Below are positions 9,327-17,594 of a stretch of 64,000 nt of DNA, piece by piece. Where the stretch lies: NCBI RefSeq assembly GCF_000959725.1, contig NZ_CP009323.1, positions 2,790,001 through 2,854,000 on the forward strand, written 5' to 3'. The stretch is from Burkholderia gladioli. Its GTDB lineage: Bacteria; Pseudomonadota; Gammaproteobacteria; Burkholderiales; Burkholderiaceae. How positions within the stretch are numbered: position 1 is the first letter of the stretch; each line of letters starts with the position of its first letter. Made by a program: the position numbers and the translations under genes. The notes below the pieces were generated by a model. The model was not told where the DNA came from. It ran no database searches and saw only the letters and a program-made list of their open reading frames with translations.

Positions 9327-9806
9327 ATGTCCCAACGTATCGACGCCTCGCGCCAATCCCCCAAGCTGTTCCACAAGCTGATCGAGTTCAGCAACCTGCT
9401 GCACGACAGCACGATCGAGCGAGCCATCCTCGATCTCGTCTCGATCCGCGCCTCGCAATTGAACGGCTGCGGCTTCTGTGTCGACATGCACGTCAAGGAA
9501 GCGAGCCTGCATGGCGAGCGCGCGCTGCGCCTGCATCACCTGGCGATCTGGCGCGAGTCGACGCTGTTCGCGCCGCGCGAGCGGGCCGCGCTGGCCTGGA
9601 CCGAGGTGCTCACGCGCCTGCCCGAGCCGGGCGTGCCCGACGAGATCTACGAGCGCGTGCGCACGCAATTCTCCGAGGCGGAATTGTCGGACCTGAGCTT
9701 CGCGGTGATGGCGATCAATGCCTGGAACCGTCTCAACGTCGGCTTTCGCACCGTGCCCGGCTCGGCCGACAAGGCCTATGGGCTCGACAAGGCGAACCTG
9801 TCCTGA
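9327..9806 (+). CDS. carboxymuconolactone decarboxylase / AhpD-family peroxidase-like protein
   Basis: This encodes 159 residues of the CMD/AhpD fold. The redox motif is NGCGFCVDMH (CxxC plus His, near residues 48-57), which in AhpD-like proteins reduces peroxides or disulfides. The surrounding ERAILDLVSIRASQ and the later MAINAWNRL helix are typical of the single-domain forms. It lies 188 bp behind the ECF41 sigma gene, on the same strand. ECF41 factors usually control such a carboxymuconolactone decarboxylase, oxidoreductase or epimerase. No ECF41-like promoter directly precedes this gene, so it may be read through from the sigma gene. Confidence 0.9.
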   Translation: MSQRIDASRQSPKLFHKLIEFSNLLHDSTIERAILDLVSIRASQLNGCGFCVDMHVKEASLHGERALRLHHLAIWRESTLFAPRERAALAWTEVLTRLPEPGVPDEIYERVRTQFSEAELSDLSFAVMAINAWNRLNVGFRTVPGSADKAYGLDKANLS

Positions 9807-9855
9807 GCGGGCTTGCCGGCTCGCGCGGGCGGCCCGGTGAAAAAACGCGAAGCGC

Positions 9856-9882
9856 TGTCACAACATGCGCGCGCCGGACGTC
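9856..9882 (+). promoter_or_regulatory. ECF41-type promoter upstream of LysR gene
   Basis: TGTCACA at 9856-9862 and CGTC at 9879-9882, with a 16-bp spacer, match the ECF41 consensus exactly and share the spacing of the site at 8027-8053. It lies 33 bp before the LysR start at 9916 and behind the CMD gene, so the predicted target is the LysR gene. Confidence 0.65.
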
Positions 9883-9915
9883 TTGTGGTGATCCGCAACC
9901 CTGTTCGAGCCAGCC

Positions 9916-10917
9916 ATGTCCCTGTTTCCCGATCATCGCGCCGCCGCCCGCCCGGGCGGCGACGACGTTTTCGCCGCCAGCTTCGCCACCAGCTACACGG
10001 GCGTGATCGCCTTCCTCGCGGTGGCGGCCGAAGGGAGTTTCGCGAAGGCCGGCGAGCGGCTCGGCATCGGCCGCTCGGCGGTCAGCCGCAACGTGCAGAA
10101 GCTCGAGGCCCAGCTCGACGCGCGCCTGCTGTTGCGCACCACGCGCTGCACCCAGCTCACGCGCGAGGGGCAGTTGTTCTACGAGCATTGCCGCCCTGGC
10201 ATCGAGCAGATCGCGCAGGCGCTCGACGAGATGCGCGAGCTGCGCAGCGGGCCGCCGCGCGGCGCCTTGCGAATCCGCGCGGCCAGCGGCTTCGGCCGGC
10301 GCGTGGTGGCGCCGCTGCTGCGCGGCTTTCGCGAGCGCTATCCCGAGATCGCGCTCGACCTGCTGCTGCACGACGGGCCGCCCGATTTCGCCGCCGGGCG
10401 CATCGACGTGGCGTTTCGCGACGGCATCCTGGAGGACAGCCAACTGATCGCCCGGCGGCTGATGCCGATGCGCCTGCTGGTCTGCGCCTCGCCCGCTTAT
10501 GCGAGCCGTCACGGCCTGCCGCGCGAGCTCGTCGAACTCACCGCGCATCGCTGCATCGGCCTGCGCGGCGCGGCGGGTTCGGTCGAGGCCTGGACGTTTC
10601 GCGTCGAGGGCGGCGTGCGCCGCGTCGTGCCCGAGGCGCGCCACGGCTTCAACGATCCCGAGCTGGCGATGCAGGCGGCCCTGGACGGCGAGGGGCTGGC
10701 GCAACTGCCGGCCTACCTGGCCTGCGAGGCCTTGCGCGAGGGACGGCTGCTGGCCTGCCTGGGGGCCTTCGCCGACGAGGATCGCGGCCACTATCTCTGC
10801 TATCCGAGCCGCAAGCACCTGCCCACGCGGATCCGCGTGTTCGTCGACTACATGAGCGAGGCGACGCGCGCGCTCGACTTCGATTGCGCGCCGGGGCTGC
10901 TGAGCTTGTCGGCCTGA
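9916..10917 (+). CDS. LysR-family transcriptional regulator
   Basis: This 333-residue LysR regulator has its winged helix-turn-helix at about residues 32-90 (FLAVAAEGSFAKAGERLGIGRSAVS, then LLRTTRCTQLTREG) and a periplasmic-binding-like effector domain. The N-terminus carries ~25 extra residues before the helix-turn-helix. The type resembles the CrgA/YafC group that acts on nearby oxidoreductase genes. An ECF41-like promoter just upstream suggests it is a downstream tier of the sigma factor. The target is unknown; no divergent partner gene is present. Confidence 0.92.
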   Translation: MSLFPDHRAAARPGGDDVFAASFATSYTGVIAFLAVAAEGSFAKAGERLGIGRSAVSRNVQKLEAQLDARLLLRTTRCTQLTREGQLFYEHCRPGIEQIAQALDEMRELRSGPPRGALRIRAASGFGRRVVAPLLRGFRERYPEIALDLLLHDGPPDFAAGRIDVAFRDGILEDSQLIARRLMPMRLLVCASPAYASRHGLPRELVELTAHRCIGLRGAAGSVEAWTFRVEGGVRRVVPEARHGFNDPELAMQAALDGEGLAQLPAYLACEALREGRLLACLGAFADEDRGHYLCYPSRKHLPTRIRVFVDYMSEATRALDFDCAPGLLSLSA

Positions 10918-11105
10918 GCGGCCGGAGGTTCGTGACGACAGGCAGGGGCGGTGCGATCGCATCGATTCCGTCGAGGTGGCGACGGCGCGCCGGCATCGAG
11001 CGCGCGTGGCATAGGCAGGGCCGCCGCGCCGTGGCACCATGTGCGCTCGTTTTTTTCCGCGCTTGCTGTTGCCGCGCCAGCTTCGCCACCGATCCGCCCG
11101 AACCG

Positions 11106-11540
11106 ATGACCACCCAAGCCGCCTATTCGATCCAGCTCGCCGAAGGCAAGCACGAGGCCGCGCGCGAGCTGCTCGCGCGCAAGCTCGACGACTACAACAA
11201 CCTCAATTCGGGCCAGCCCGACAACACGCCGCTCGACCTGGTGGTCAGCGACCCGGCCACCGGCGAAGTGCTGGGCGGCCTGTCGGGACGCACCTCGCTG
11301 GGCGTGTGCTTCATCGACATGCTGTATTTGCCGGAGACGCTGCGGCGCGGCGGGGTGGGCAGCGAACTGCTGGCCCGTGCGCAGGAGGAGGCGAGACGGC
11401 GCGGCTGCGACAACGCCGTGCTCTACACGATTTCGTTCCAGGCGCCGCGCTTCTACGAGAAGCACGGCTTTCGCGTGTTCGGCGAGGTGCCCTGCCAGCC
11501 GGCCGGCACCTCGCGCTACTTCATGATCAAGCCGCTCTGA
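11106..11540 (+). CDS. GNAT-family N-acetyltransferase
   Basis: This 144-residue single-domain GNAT acetyltransferase has the acetyl-CoA loop in RRGGVGSELLARAQEEARRRG (about residues 79-99) and the final YEKHGFRVFGEVPC segment typical of the fold. The substrate cannot be told from sequence. It starts at the ATG at 11106; the longer frame reading through the preceding LysR gene is not coding. It is convergent with the GT2 glycosyltransferase, whose stop is 12 bp away. Confidence 0.85.
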   Translation: MTTQAAYSIQLAEGKHEAARELLARKLDDYNNLNSGQPDNTPLDLVVSDPATGEVLGGLSGRTSLGVCFIDMLYLPETLRRGGVGSELLARAQEEARRRGCDNAVLYTISFQAPRFYEKHGFRVFGEVPCQPAGTSRYFMIKPL

Positions 11541-11552
11541 AGCGCGCCGGGC

Positions 11553-13076
11553 TCAGTTGCCGTCGCCGACCAGGCCGGTGCGCTCCTGGGCGCCCCAGCG
11601 CTGGTTGCCGCGCAGGAAGTGCACCCAGCCGAGCGCGGCGCCGGTATGGCGCAGCACCTGGAAGCTGAAGGGCTCCAGCACCGAGGCGACGAAGGCGATG
11701 GCCAGGCTCGATTGCTCGCGATAGCCGGTCCAGCGGCGATAGAGATGGATCGACCAGAGATGGAAGGCGAAGTCGATCACGATCTTGGCCGCGATCACGC
11801 CCGAGATCGACAGCGCCACATGGAAGCGGTGCTCGACGAGGAACACGAACAGCAGCGCGATGGCGGTCAGGCCGTAGATCGGCTGCAGCGTGTCGAGCGC
11901 CTTGACCGGCAGCATCAGCATGCCGAGCTGGCCGTAGCGGCGGTTGCCGGTCATGTCGCGGTTCCAGTACTGGGTCTGCAGGAAGCCCGCGAACCAGCGG
12001 CGGCGCTGGCGCAGGAAGCTGCGCAGCGTGCCGGGCGCGTCGGTGTGCGCATGGGCGTCGCCGATCACGCGCACGCGCCAGGTCTCGCCGTGCTCGACCG
12101 CGTAGCGGCGCAGCCGGTGGATCAGTTCGTAGTCCTCCACGAGGCACTCGCCGTCGAAGCCGCCCACCTTGAGCAGCGCGTCGAGGCGGAAGCAGGCGAA
12201 CGCGCCCGAGATCAGCAGCAGGCTGTCGGCGCGCATCCAGGCGAAGCGCGAGATGAAGTTGCGGATGTACTCGTAGGTCTGGAACCACTGGAAGAAGCGG
12301 CCCGACAGGGTGCGCGCGCAGATCGGCGTGAGGATGCCGGTGGCGGCCACCAGCGCCGGCTCGGCCGCGAAGGCGCGGCGCATCGCGGCGCAGGCGTCGC
12401 GTGCCAGGCGCGTGTCGGCGTCCACCGTCATCACCGCGTCGGTCTCGATGTGCAGCAGCGCGGCATTGAGCGCGGCGGCCTTGCCGCCGTGCGGCACGCG
12501 TAGCCAGCGCAGGTTCGGGTGGGTCGTGCTGGGCGCGCTCAGCTCGCCATCGGGGGCCTGCACCAGCCCGTATTGGCGGGTCAGCACGCCGATCGTGTCG
12601 TCGGTCGAGCCGTCGTCGGCGAAGATGATCTGCTGCAGCGGCTCGCTCTGCGAGAACAGGCCGTCGAGCGTCACCTTGATCACGCTGGCCTCGTTGTAGG
12701 CGGCCACCACCACGCCGAGGCTCGGCTGGCGAGCGCCGGGCGCGGGCCTGGCCGGCGCATGCAGGCGCGAGATCGGGCCGGCCAGCGGCAGGATCTTGAA
12801 GGCCACGAAGGACAGCAGCAGCGTGTCGTAGATCACGTAGGCGATGCCCACTGACCAGGACACCAGGCCCGGCACCAGGGCGCGCGTGAGCAGCAGCACC
12901 CACACGGCGATCGCGGTGCCGTGGATCAGCACGCTGGCCAGCGTGGTGCCGCGCGGCGTGAGGCGCGGCGACATGCGGGTGCGGGCCTGCTCGAGCGCTT
13001 CGCGCGCGGCCGCGATGGTGCCGTGGCTGCCGCTGCCGGCGGCGGGGCGCCGCGGCGGGTTCGACGGACGGTCCAT
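11553..13076 (-). CDS. membrane glycosyltransferase, family 2 (processive type)
   Basis: This 507-residue GT2 enzyme has membrane segments at about residues 45-70 and 76-100 and a second cluster after residue 380. The catalytic domain carries DDGS (154-157), DAD (219-221), the catalytic-base region LVEDYE (312-317) and QRRRW (357-361). The QxxRW motif is characteristic of processive synthases of beta-linked polysaccharides (PgaC, cellulose or hyaluronan synthase type). It probably polymerises an extracellular polysaccharide at the inner membrane, product unknown. It starts 35 bp after the cytochrome b561 stop on the same strand and may be the last gene of that unit. No export or deacetylase partner is adjacent. 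Confidence 0.88.
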   Translation of the reverse strand: MDRPSNPPRRPAAGSGSHGTIAAAREALEQARTRMSPRLTPRGTTLASVLIHGTAIAVWVLLLTRALVPGLVSWSVGIAYVIYDTLLLSFVAFKILPLAGPISRLHAPARPAPGARQPSLGVVVAAYNEASVIKVTLDGLFSQSEPLQQIIFADDGSTDDTIGVLTRQYGLVQAPDGELSAPSTTHPNLRWLRVPHGGKAAALNAALLHIETDAVMTVDADTRLARDACAAMRRAFAAEPALVAATGILTPICARTLSGRFFQWFQTYEYIRNFISRFAWMRADSLLLISGAFACFRLDALLKVGGFDGECLVEDYELIHRLRRYAVEHGETWRVRVIGDAHAHTDAPGTLRSFLRQRRRWFAGFLQTQYWNRDMTGNRRYGQLGMLMLPVKALDTLQPIYGLTAIALLFVFLVEHRFHVALSISGVIAAKIVIDFAFHLWSIHLYRRWTGYREQSSLAIAFVASVLEPFSFQVLRHTGAALGWVHFLRGNQRWGAQERTGLVGDGN

Positions 13077-13111
13077 GCGGGGCTCCCGGACGAGGGTGGA
13101 AGGAGGGCAGC

Positions 13112-13717
13112 TCACGGCAGCATCCGGCGCAGGACCGACTCGCGATCGAACAGCTCGTGCTTGAGCGCGCCGAGGATATGCATGGCCAGCACCACGTACA
13201 GCGCGTAGGCGGCCCAGGTGTGCATCGCGCCGAACAGGTCGTGCAGATGATCCTTCACCGCCGGCGGCAGGCTCTCGATGAAGCCGAGGCGGAACCAGGG
13301 GATCACGTAGTAGAGCGACATCGGATGCGTGGCCGCGCCGTTCCAGGCCGAGTCGTGCAGCCAGCCGGTGATCGGCAGCGTGAACATCAGCACGTAGAGC
13401 AGGATATGGGCGACATGCGCGGCGCGCAGTTCCCAGCGGCGGAACCAGGCCGGCAGCGAGGGCGGGCGATGCGAGACGCGCCACAGCAGGCGCAGGATCG
13501 CCAGGCCCAGCACGGTGATGCCGATCGACTTGTGGATGTCGATCGCGGGCCGCACCCAGGCATCGGGCATCGCGTCGGCCGACAGCGCGATCGCGACGTT
13601 GCAGAGGATGCCGAGCGCGATCAGCCAGTGCAGCACCATGGCCGTGCGCGTGTAGCGCGGCACGCTGTGGCTCGCATCGGCGGCCGGGCTGGCCTGGGAC
13701 GGGGCACGTGAATTCAT
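13112..13717 (-). CDS. cytochrome b561 family protein
   Basis: This 201-residue integral membrane di-heme b-type cytochrome has four helices. Heme-ligand histidines are visible in VLHWLIA, DIHKSIG, AAHVAHILLY and AMHTWAAYALYVVLAMHI. Bacterial members oxidise quinol and pass electrons, often in superoxide or peroxide defence (CybB/YceJ type). It follows the CHRD gene by 121 bp on the same strand and is probably co-transcribed from the GGAATA-type promoter at 14354-14382, which would place it in the stress regulon of the neighbouring ECF sigma factor. Confidence 0.92.
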   Translation of the reverse strand: MNSRAPSQASPAADASHSVPRYTRTAMVLHWLIALGILCNVAIALSADAMPDAWVRPAIDIHKSIGITVLGLAILRLLWRVSHRPPSLPAWFRRWELRAAHVAHILLYVLMFTLPITGWLHDSAWNGAATHPMSLYYVIPWFRLGFIESLPPAVKDHLHDLFGAMHTWAAYALYVVLAMHILGALKHELFDRESVLRRMLP

Positions 13718-13838
13718 GTCGGTTCTGGTCTCGTGGTGGGGACGTCGGGGCCGGGTTCAGGGACGCTGCCGGTTCAGGGCGCGTCGCGGCCGGGCGACCG
13801 GGCCGCGCTCGCGGCGGCTGCCGGTCGCCATGGCCGGC

Positions 13839-14288
13839 TTACTGCTTGTCGGCGGCAACCTGGCCGCGGATCTCGCCGCCCGGGTTCTTCGCCGTGTGCA
13901 CGTTGAAGTACCAGTTGCCGGCCAGCAGGCCGGCTTCCTGGGTGGCGCTCAGCGTGGCATGGCCGTCGATCGGGCTCGGCACGTCCTTCATGTCGATCGG
14001 GATCATCACGCCGGCGTTCTGGCCGACCGGCGCCGGGCCGTGGAAGTGCGCCATGGTGGCCGGGCCGGTCAGGTCCGAGTAGACCACGTGCCAGCTCAGC
14101 ACCTTGGTGCTGGTGTCGTAGCTGCCGGTCAGCGTGCCGTGGCCGTCGCTCTGCTTGGGCGGCACTTCGGAGGCTGCGTTCAGCGTGGCGTGCACGGCCA
14201 GCGTGTCGGCGTGGGCGGACAGCGAGGCGCCGAGGCCGAGGAGGCTCAGCGAGGCGATCAGCAGGGCGCGGTGCGGGATCAGTTTCAT
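13839..14288 (-). CDS. CHRD domain secreted protein
   Basis: This 149-residue protein has a cleavable signal peptide (LLIASLSLLGLGASLSAHA, then DTLAV) and one CHRD domain: LNAASEVPP, HGTLTGSYD, YSDLTGPATMAHFHGPAPVG and the ending WYFNVHTAKNPGGEIRGQV. CHRD domains are of unknown function in bacteria and related to a domain of chordin. It should be periplasmic or extracellular. A promoter-like element (GGAATA, 17 bp, GTTATG) lies 66-94 bp upstream and matches those of the TIGR03118 and superoxide dismutase genes. Confidence 0.9.
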   Translation of the reverse strand: MKLIPHRALLIASLSLLGLGASLSAHADTLAVHATLNAASEVPPKQSDGHGTLTGSYDTSTKVLSWHVVYSDLTGPATMAHFHGPAPVGQNAGVMIPIDMKDVPSPIDGHATLSATQEAGLLAGNWYFNVHTAKNPGGEIRGQVAADKQ

Positions 14289-14669
14289 GGTGTGGTCGGT
14301 GGGTCGTTTGCGTTGAGGGAGCCGGGCGGACGCAGTTCTCGTCCGCTCCCTTGCATAACGCGCGCGGCCGGGGGTTTATTCCATCGCCTCGGGCTGGCAT
14401 CGGTCACGTCGCGCGAGGCCTGGGTGCCGGATCGGCTCGCGCGTGCATGACAGGTTCATGCATTAGCGCATAGATTCGCGCGGCTCGCAGCGGCCGCGTC
14501 GAACGCTTGTATTACCGGGGGTTGCGAGCGCGGCGCCCCGCTTGTCAGGAACGTAAGCGGGGCCCTGTTTCGCAGGACTGATCATAGGAATTCGAAAGCG
14601 TGACGTAAACGAGGGCGGGGCATCGGGCGCCGCGTCGACGCCCGATGCCCCGCCATCTCGCGGCGTGCT
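14289..14669. other. intergenic region upstream of the CHRD gene
   Basis: These 381 bp separate the CHRD start from the stop of the anti-sigma-like gene, both on the minus strand. The region contains the CHRD promoter at 14354-14382. I see no gene here; 14440-14600 is somewhat less GC-rich. Confidence 0.5.
14354..14382 (-). promoter_or_regulatory. ECF-type promoter (GGAATA ... GTTATG) of the CHRD gene
   Basis: On the minus strand GGAATA (14377-14382) is followed after 17 bp by GTTATG (14354-14359). The -35 is embedded in CGATGGAATA, a 10-bp block found identically before the TIGR03118 gene and before sodB with nearly equal spacing. This points to one common ECF sigma factor, most simply that encoded at 16724-17269. 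Confidence 0.65.
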
Positions 14670-15578
14670 TCAGCCGGCGTGCGCCGGGGCCGCCGCCGGT
14701 AGCGCGGAATAGAGCGGCGCCGCGCCGGGCGCGGAGATGCGCTGCGCGATCAGGGCCAGGTCGGCGTCGCCGGGCTGGCCGATCAGCGCGTAGGCGAGCG
14801 TCGACTGCCGCCAGTTGACCACGTCCATCTGCGCGATGCTGCGCGAGGCGATCGCCTGGTCGGGCTTGGCCTCCTTCATCACGCACAGCGCGATCGGCGC
14901 GCCGTGCTCGGGCAGGTAGACGATCTGTACCAGCGGGCGGCCCTCGAAGCGCAGCCGCTGCACGCGCTTGAACGTAAGGCCGGCCGCGCGCAGGTCGGGG
15001 ATCGTCATGTCGAAGCCGTCGACTCGGCGGATTTCGTCGAGCGTGCTGGCCGTCGCGGCCGGGTCGGCGTTCACCGAGGCCAGCGTGTCGCGCGAATAGA
15101 GCTGTTGATAGCCGGCTGCCGCGGCGATCCAGGTGCGCGGGGCCGAGCCCGCGCCGAACGGCGCGTCGAGGCCGACGGCGCCCGGCGCGAACTGCAGGAT
15201 GCCGCCGCACAGGAAGGCGCCGGCCACGAAGGCGACCGCGAGCCAGGCCGGTGCCACGCGCAGGCGCGAGCGCGGCGGCGCGGAGCCGGCGCCGTGCCCG
15301 GCGATGGCCGGGTCGTTGGCGCCGGGCGGGGCCGTGAAGGCGGGTGCCGCGGCGTGCTCCCGCGCGAGCTGCTCGAGCTTGTGCGCGAGGCCCGCCGGCA
15401 TCGGCGGCAGGGCCTGGGTGGCGAAGGCATCGCGGTAGGGCAGCGCCGAGGCGCGCAGCAGCGCGACCTGGCCGGCCAGCGCGGGCGAGGCCCGCATCGC
15501 CTGGTCGATCGCGGCACGCTCGGGCAAGGGCAGCTTGCCGTCCACGTAAGCCAGTAACTGGATATCGTCCGGTTTCAT
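14670..15578 (-). CDS. anti-sigma-factor-like membrane protein (paralogue 1)
   Basis: This 302-residue protein has a cytoplasmic N-terminal anti-sigma-like region (IQLLAYVDGKLP, residues 4-15, then helices to ~75), a linker, one membrane helix (VAPAWLAVAFVAGAFLCGGIL, about 140-160) and a periplasmic domain with AAGYQQLYSRDTLA and VQRLRFEGRPLVQIVYLP. It lacks the HxxxCxxC zinc motif of ZAS anti-sigma factors. It closely parallels the next gene upstream over its whole length, so the pair arose by duplication. I chose the ATG at 15578; an upstream extension to 15671 lacks support. It may sense envelope stress, with or instead of its paralogue. Confidence 0.78.
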   Translation of the reverse strand: MKPDDIQLLAYVDGKLPLPERAAIDQAMRASPALAGQVALLRASALPYRDAFATQALPPMPAGLAHKLEQLAREHAAAPAFTAPPGANDPAIAGHGAGSAPPRSRLRVAPAWLAVAFVAGAFLCGGILQFAPGAVGLDAPFGAGSAPRTWIAAAAGYQQLYSRDTLASVNADPAATASTLDEIRRVDGFDMTIPDLRAAGLTFKRVQRLRFEGRPLVQIVYLPEHGAPIALCVMKEAKPDQAIASRSIAQMDVVNWRQSTLAYALIGQPGDADLALIAQRISAPGAAPLYSALPAAAPAHAG

Positions 15579-15782
15579 CAATCTATGTCGTTCTAATCGA
15601 ATGGGCAGGGATCGATCTGTTCCATGCCGGGTGCCGACGGTCCGATCGGCACCGCATTTTCGGTGAAGCATAAGCTCGGCGCGCGGCGTTGTTCTGGAAT
15701 CGCGCCCACTTTTTTCATTTGTTCACGTTCGCCACCGGGTTTGCCCCGGTGCTCGCTCCGTCGTTCTCTCTATTAGCCGTCG

Positions 15783-16727
15783 TCACGAGTCGGCCTGGCC
15801 TCGCGGCGCATGCTCGCCGGAGGCCGGCGCGGAGGACGCGGCAGGCGCGGGCGTAGCGGGTTCCGCGGCGAGGCGCCGGCCCAGCGCGCCGAGGTCGACG
15901 TCGCCGGGCGCGTCGTTCGGCGCACCGATCAGTGCATAGCCGAGCGCGGCGCGGCGCCACGTTACCACACGCATCCGGTTGATGGCACGTTCGCTGACCG
16001 CCAGGTCAGGTTTCGACTCGGCGATCACGCACAGCGCGACCGGGCCGCCGCGACGCGGCAGGTAGACCAGCTGTATCAGCGGCCGGCCGCGGAATGCCAG
16101 GCGCTGCACGGCGCGCAGTTGCAGCCCTGCCTCGCTGAGGTCGGGCACGCGCAGGTCGAGGTGGTCGCGCGCGCGAATCTCGGCGATCGCATCGGCCGCC
16201 TCGTTCGCATCGAGCCTCGCGTATTCGAGCGTGTCGCGTGTATAGAGCTGCTGGTAGCCGACCGCCGCGGCGAGCCATGGCGACACCGGATTGCCCGAGG
16301 CGGCGCGCAGCAGCAGGCCCGCGCAGACGGCACCGGCCACGCAGGCGGCGGCCAGCCAGGGCAGGGTCGGCGCGCGCGGGCGCAGTCGCGGCGCCGGCGG
16401 CGGGGACGAGGGCGGCGGTGCGGCATGCGAGGTCGCCTCTCGCGCGGTATTCGGTGAAGCCTCGACAGCCCTCGCCGGGCCGTGCGCTTCGTCGCGATCG
16501 CGATGCGCGTCGATCAGCCGGTCGAGATCGAGCGCGAGCGCGCTGGGCAGCGGCGGCAAGGCCTGCGCCTCGAACGCGGCGCGGTAATCGAGCTTGGAGG
16601 CGCGCAGCAGGCGCACGATGCGCGCGGCCTCGGCCGAGGTGGCCACCAGCGAGGCCACGCCGGCCCATTGCGAGGGCGGCAGGGTGCCGTCGGTATAGGC
16701 GATCAGCAGGGTTTCGTCGACTTTCAT
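15783..16727 (-). CDS. anti-sigma-factor-like membrane protein (paralogue 2)
   Basis: This 314-residue protein has the same architecture as its neighbour: an N-terminal LLIAYTDGTLP segment, a Pro-rich linker (~95-120), one membrane helix (LPWLAAACVAGAVCAGLLL) and a periplasmic domain with AAVGYQQLYTRDTLE and VQRLAFRGRPLIQLVYLP. Its ATG overlaps the TGA of the ECF sigma gene by 4 bp (ATGA, 16724-16727), the classic arrangement for a sigma factor and its cognate anti-sigma. It would hold the sigma at the membrane until an envelope signal, perhaps oxidative, is sensed. It has no zinc-binding Cys pair. Confidence 0.85.
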   Translation of the reverse strand: MKVDETLLIAYTDGTLPPSQWAGVASLVATSAEAARIVRLLRASKLDYRAAFEAQALPPLPSALALDLDRLIDAHRDRDEAHGPARAVEASPNTAREATSHAAPPPSSPPPAPRLRPRAPTLPWLAAACVAGAVCAGLLLRAASGNPVSPWLAAAVGYQQLYTRDTLEYARLDANEAADAIAEIRARDHLDLRVPDLSEAGLQLRAVQRLAFRGRPLIQLVYLPRRGGPVALCVIAESKPDLAVSERAINRMRVVTWRRAALGYALIGAPNDAPGDVDLGALGRRLAAEPATPAPAASSAPASGEHAPRGQADS

Positions 16728-17269
16728 GCCAGCGTATCCCCGGGCGCGGTGGCCGCGCGAGACGGCGCGCGACGCGGCGCGAAGCGCGCGCCGATCGCCT
16801 GGCGCGCGCGCGACAGCCGGCTCATCACGGTGCCGATCGGAATCTCCAGCACGTCGGCCGCTTCCTGGTAGCTGAGGCCTTCCACGGCCACCAGCAGCAT
16901 CACCACGCGCTGCGCCTCGGGCAGCCGCTCGACCGCGGCGATCACCTGCTCGTGCATCAGCGCCGATTCGGGCGTCTGGCCCGAGGGATCGGGCAGGTTC
17001 TCGATCAGGTCGTCGTCCCAGTCGAAGCTGGCGCGACGGCGCACGCCGCGCGAGCGCAGCTCGTTGAGCCAGGTGGTGTGGACGATCGAGAACATCCAGC
17101 TCAGCGGCGCGGTATCGGGCTGCAACTGGTGGGCGCGTTCGAGCGCGCGCACGCAGGCGCGCTGCACCAGGTCCTCGGCGTCGTGCTGGTCGCCGGCCAG
17201 GCGCAGGGCGAAGGCCCACAGCCGCGGCAGCATCTCGGGAAGCAGGCTCGGCAAGTCTGCACTGCTCAT
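16724..17269 (-). CDS. ECF RNA polymerase sigma factor
   Basis: This 181-residue sigma-70 family factor has sigma2 (LWAFALRLAGDQHDAEDLVQRACVRALERA in pieces, residues ~17-46) and sigma4 (LPEAQRVVMLLVAVEGLSYQEAADVL, near 120-145, then IGTVMSRLSRAR). I chose the ATG at 17269: GGAG lies 10 bp before it, whereas the TTG nine bases upstream would sit directly on that Shine-Dalgarno sequence. It is coupled by ATGA overlap to the anti-sigma gene. The likely regulon is local: the CHRD/cytochrome b561, TIGR03118 and sodB units carry matching GGAATA-type promoters. No such promoter precedes this gene, so it may be read through from the TIGR03118 gene 325 bp upstream. Confidence 0.92.
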   Translation of the reverse strand: MSSADLPSLLPEMLPRLWAFALRLAGDQHDAEDLVQRACVRALERAHQLQPDTAPLSWMFSIVHTTWLNELRSRGVRRRASFDWDDDLIENLPDPSGQTPESALMHEQVIAAVERLPEAQRVVMLLVAVEGLSYQEAADVLEIPIGTVMSRLSRARQAIGARFAPRRAPSRAATAPGDTLA

Positions 17270-17594
17270 CGGCGTCAATCTCCGCTGGGAGCCGGAGGCG
17301 GGGCGCGCCGTCGCGGGCCCGGCTCCGTGGCGATGCCGTCGGCCTGGCGGCCGACGGCGTCATGATGCGCCGCCGCGCCGGCGGGTAGGCCGGGCGGGAC
17401 GCGAAGTGGCCGCCCGCGCAGCGGCTCGCCGCGCGCGGACAGGAACACGGAAACCGCGCGCGGCGGCCGGCCGGCGTGGCGCCGGGCCGCGTGCGGGAGG
17501 GCGGCATCGGGCGGCGCCGCGAGGCGCGCGCGCCGATGCCGCCCAGGTGGCGCCGGACGCGCCGCATGGGGGGCGGTCCGGCGCGTCGCCCAGG
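17270..17594. other. intergenic region with long GC-rich hairpin
   Basis: This 325-bp stretch between the TIGR03118 stop and the sigma start is extremely GC-rich and has no supportable gene. A perfect 12-bp inverted repeat (17499-17510 with 17533-17544, 22-bp loop) lies about 50 bp after the TIGR03118 stop and may act as a terminator or RNA-stabilising hairpin for that transcript. No GGAATA-type promoter is present. Confidence 0.55.
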
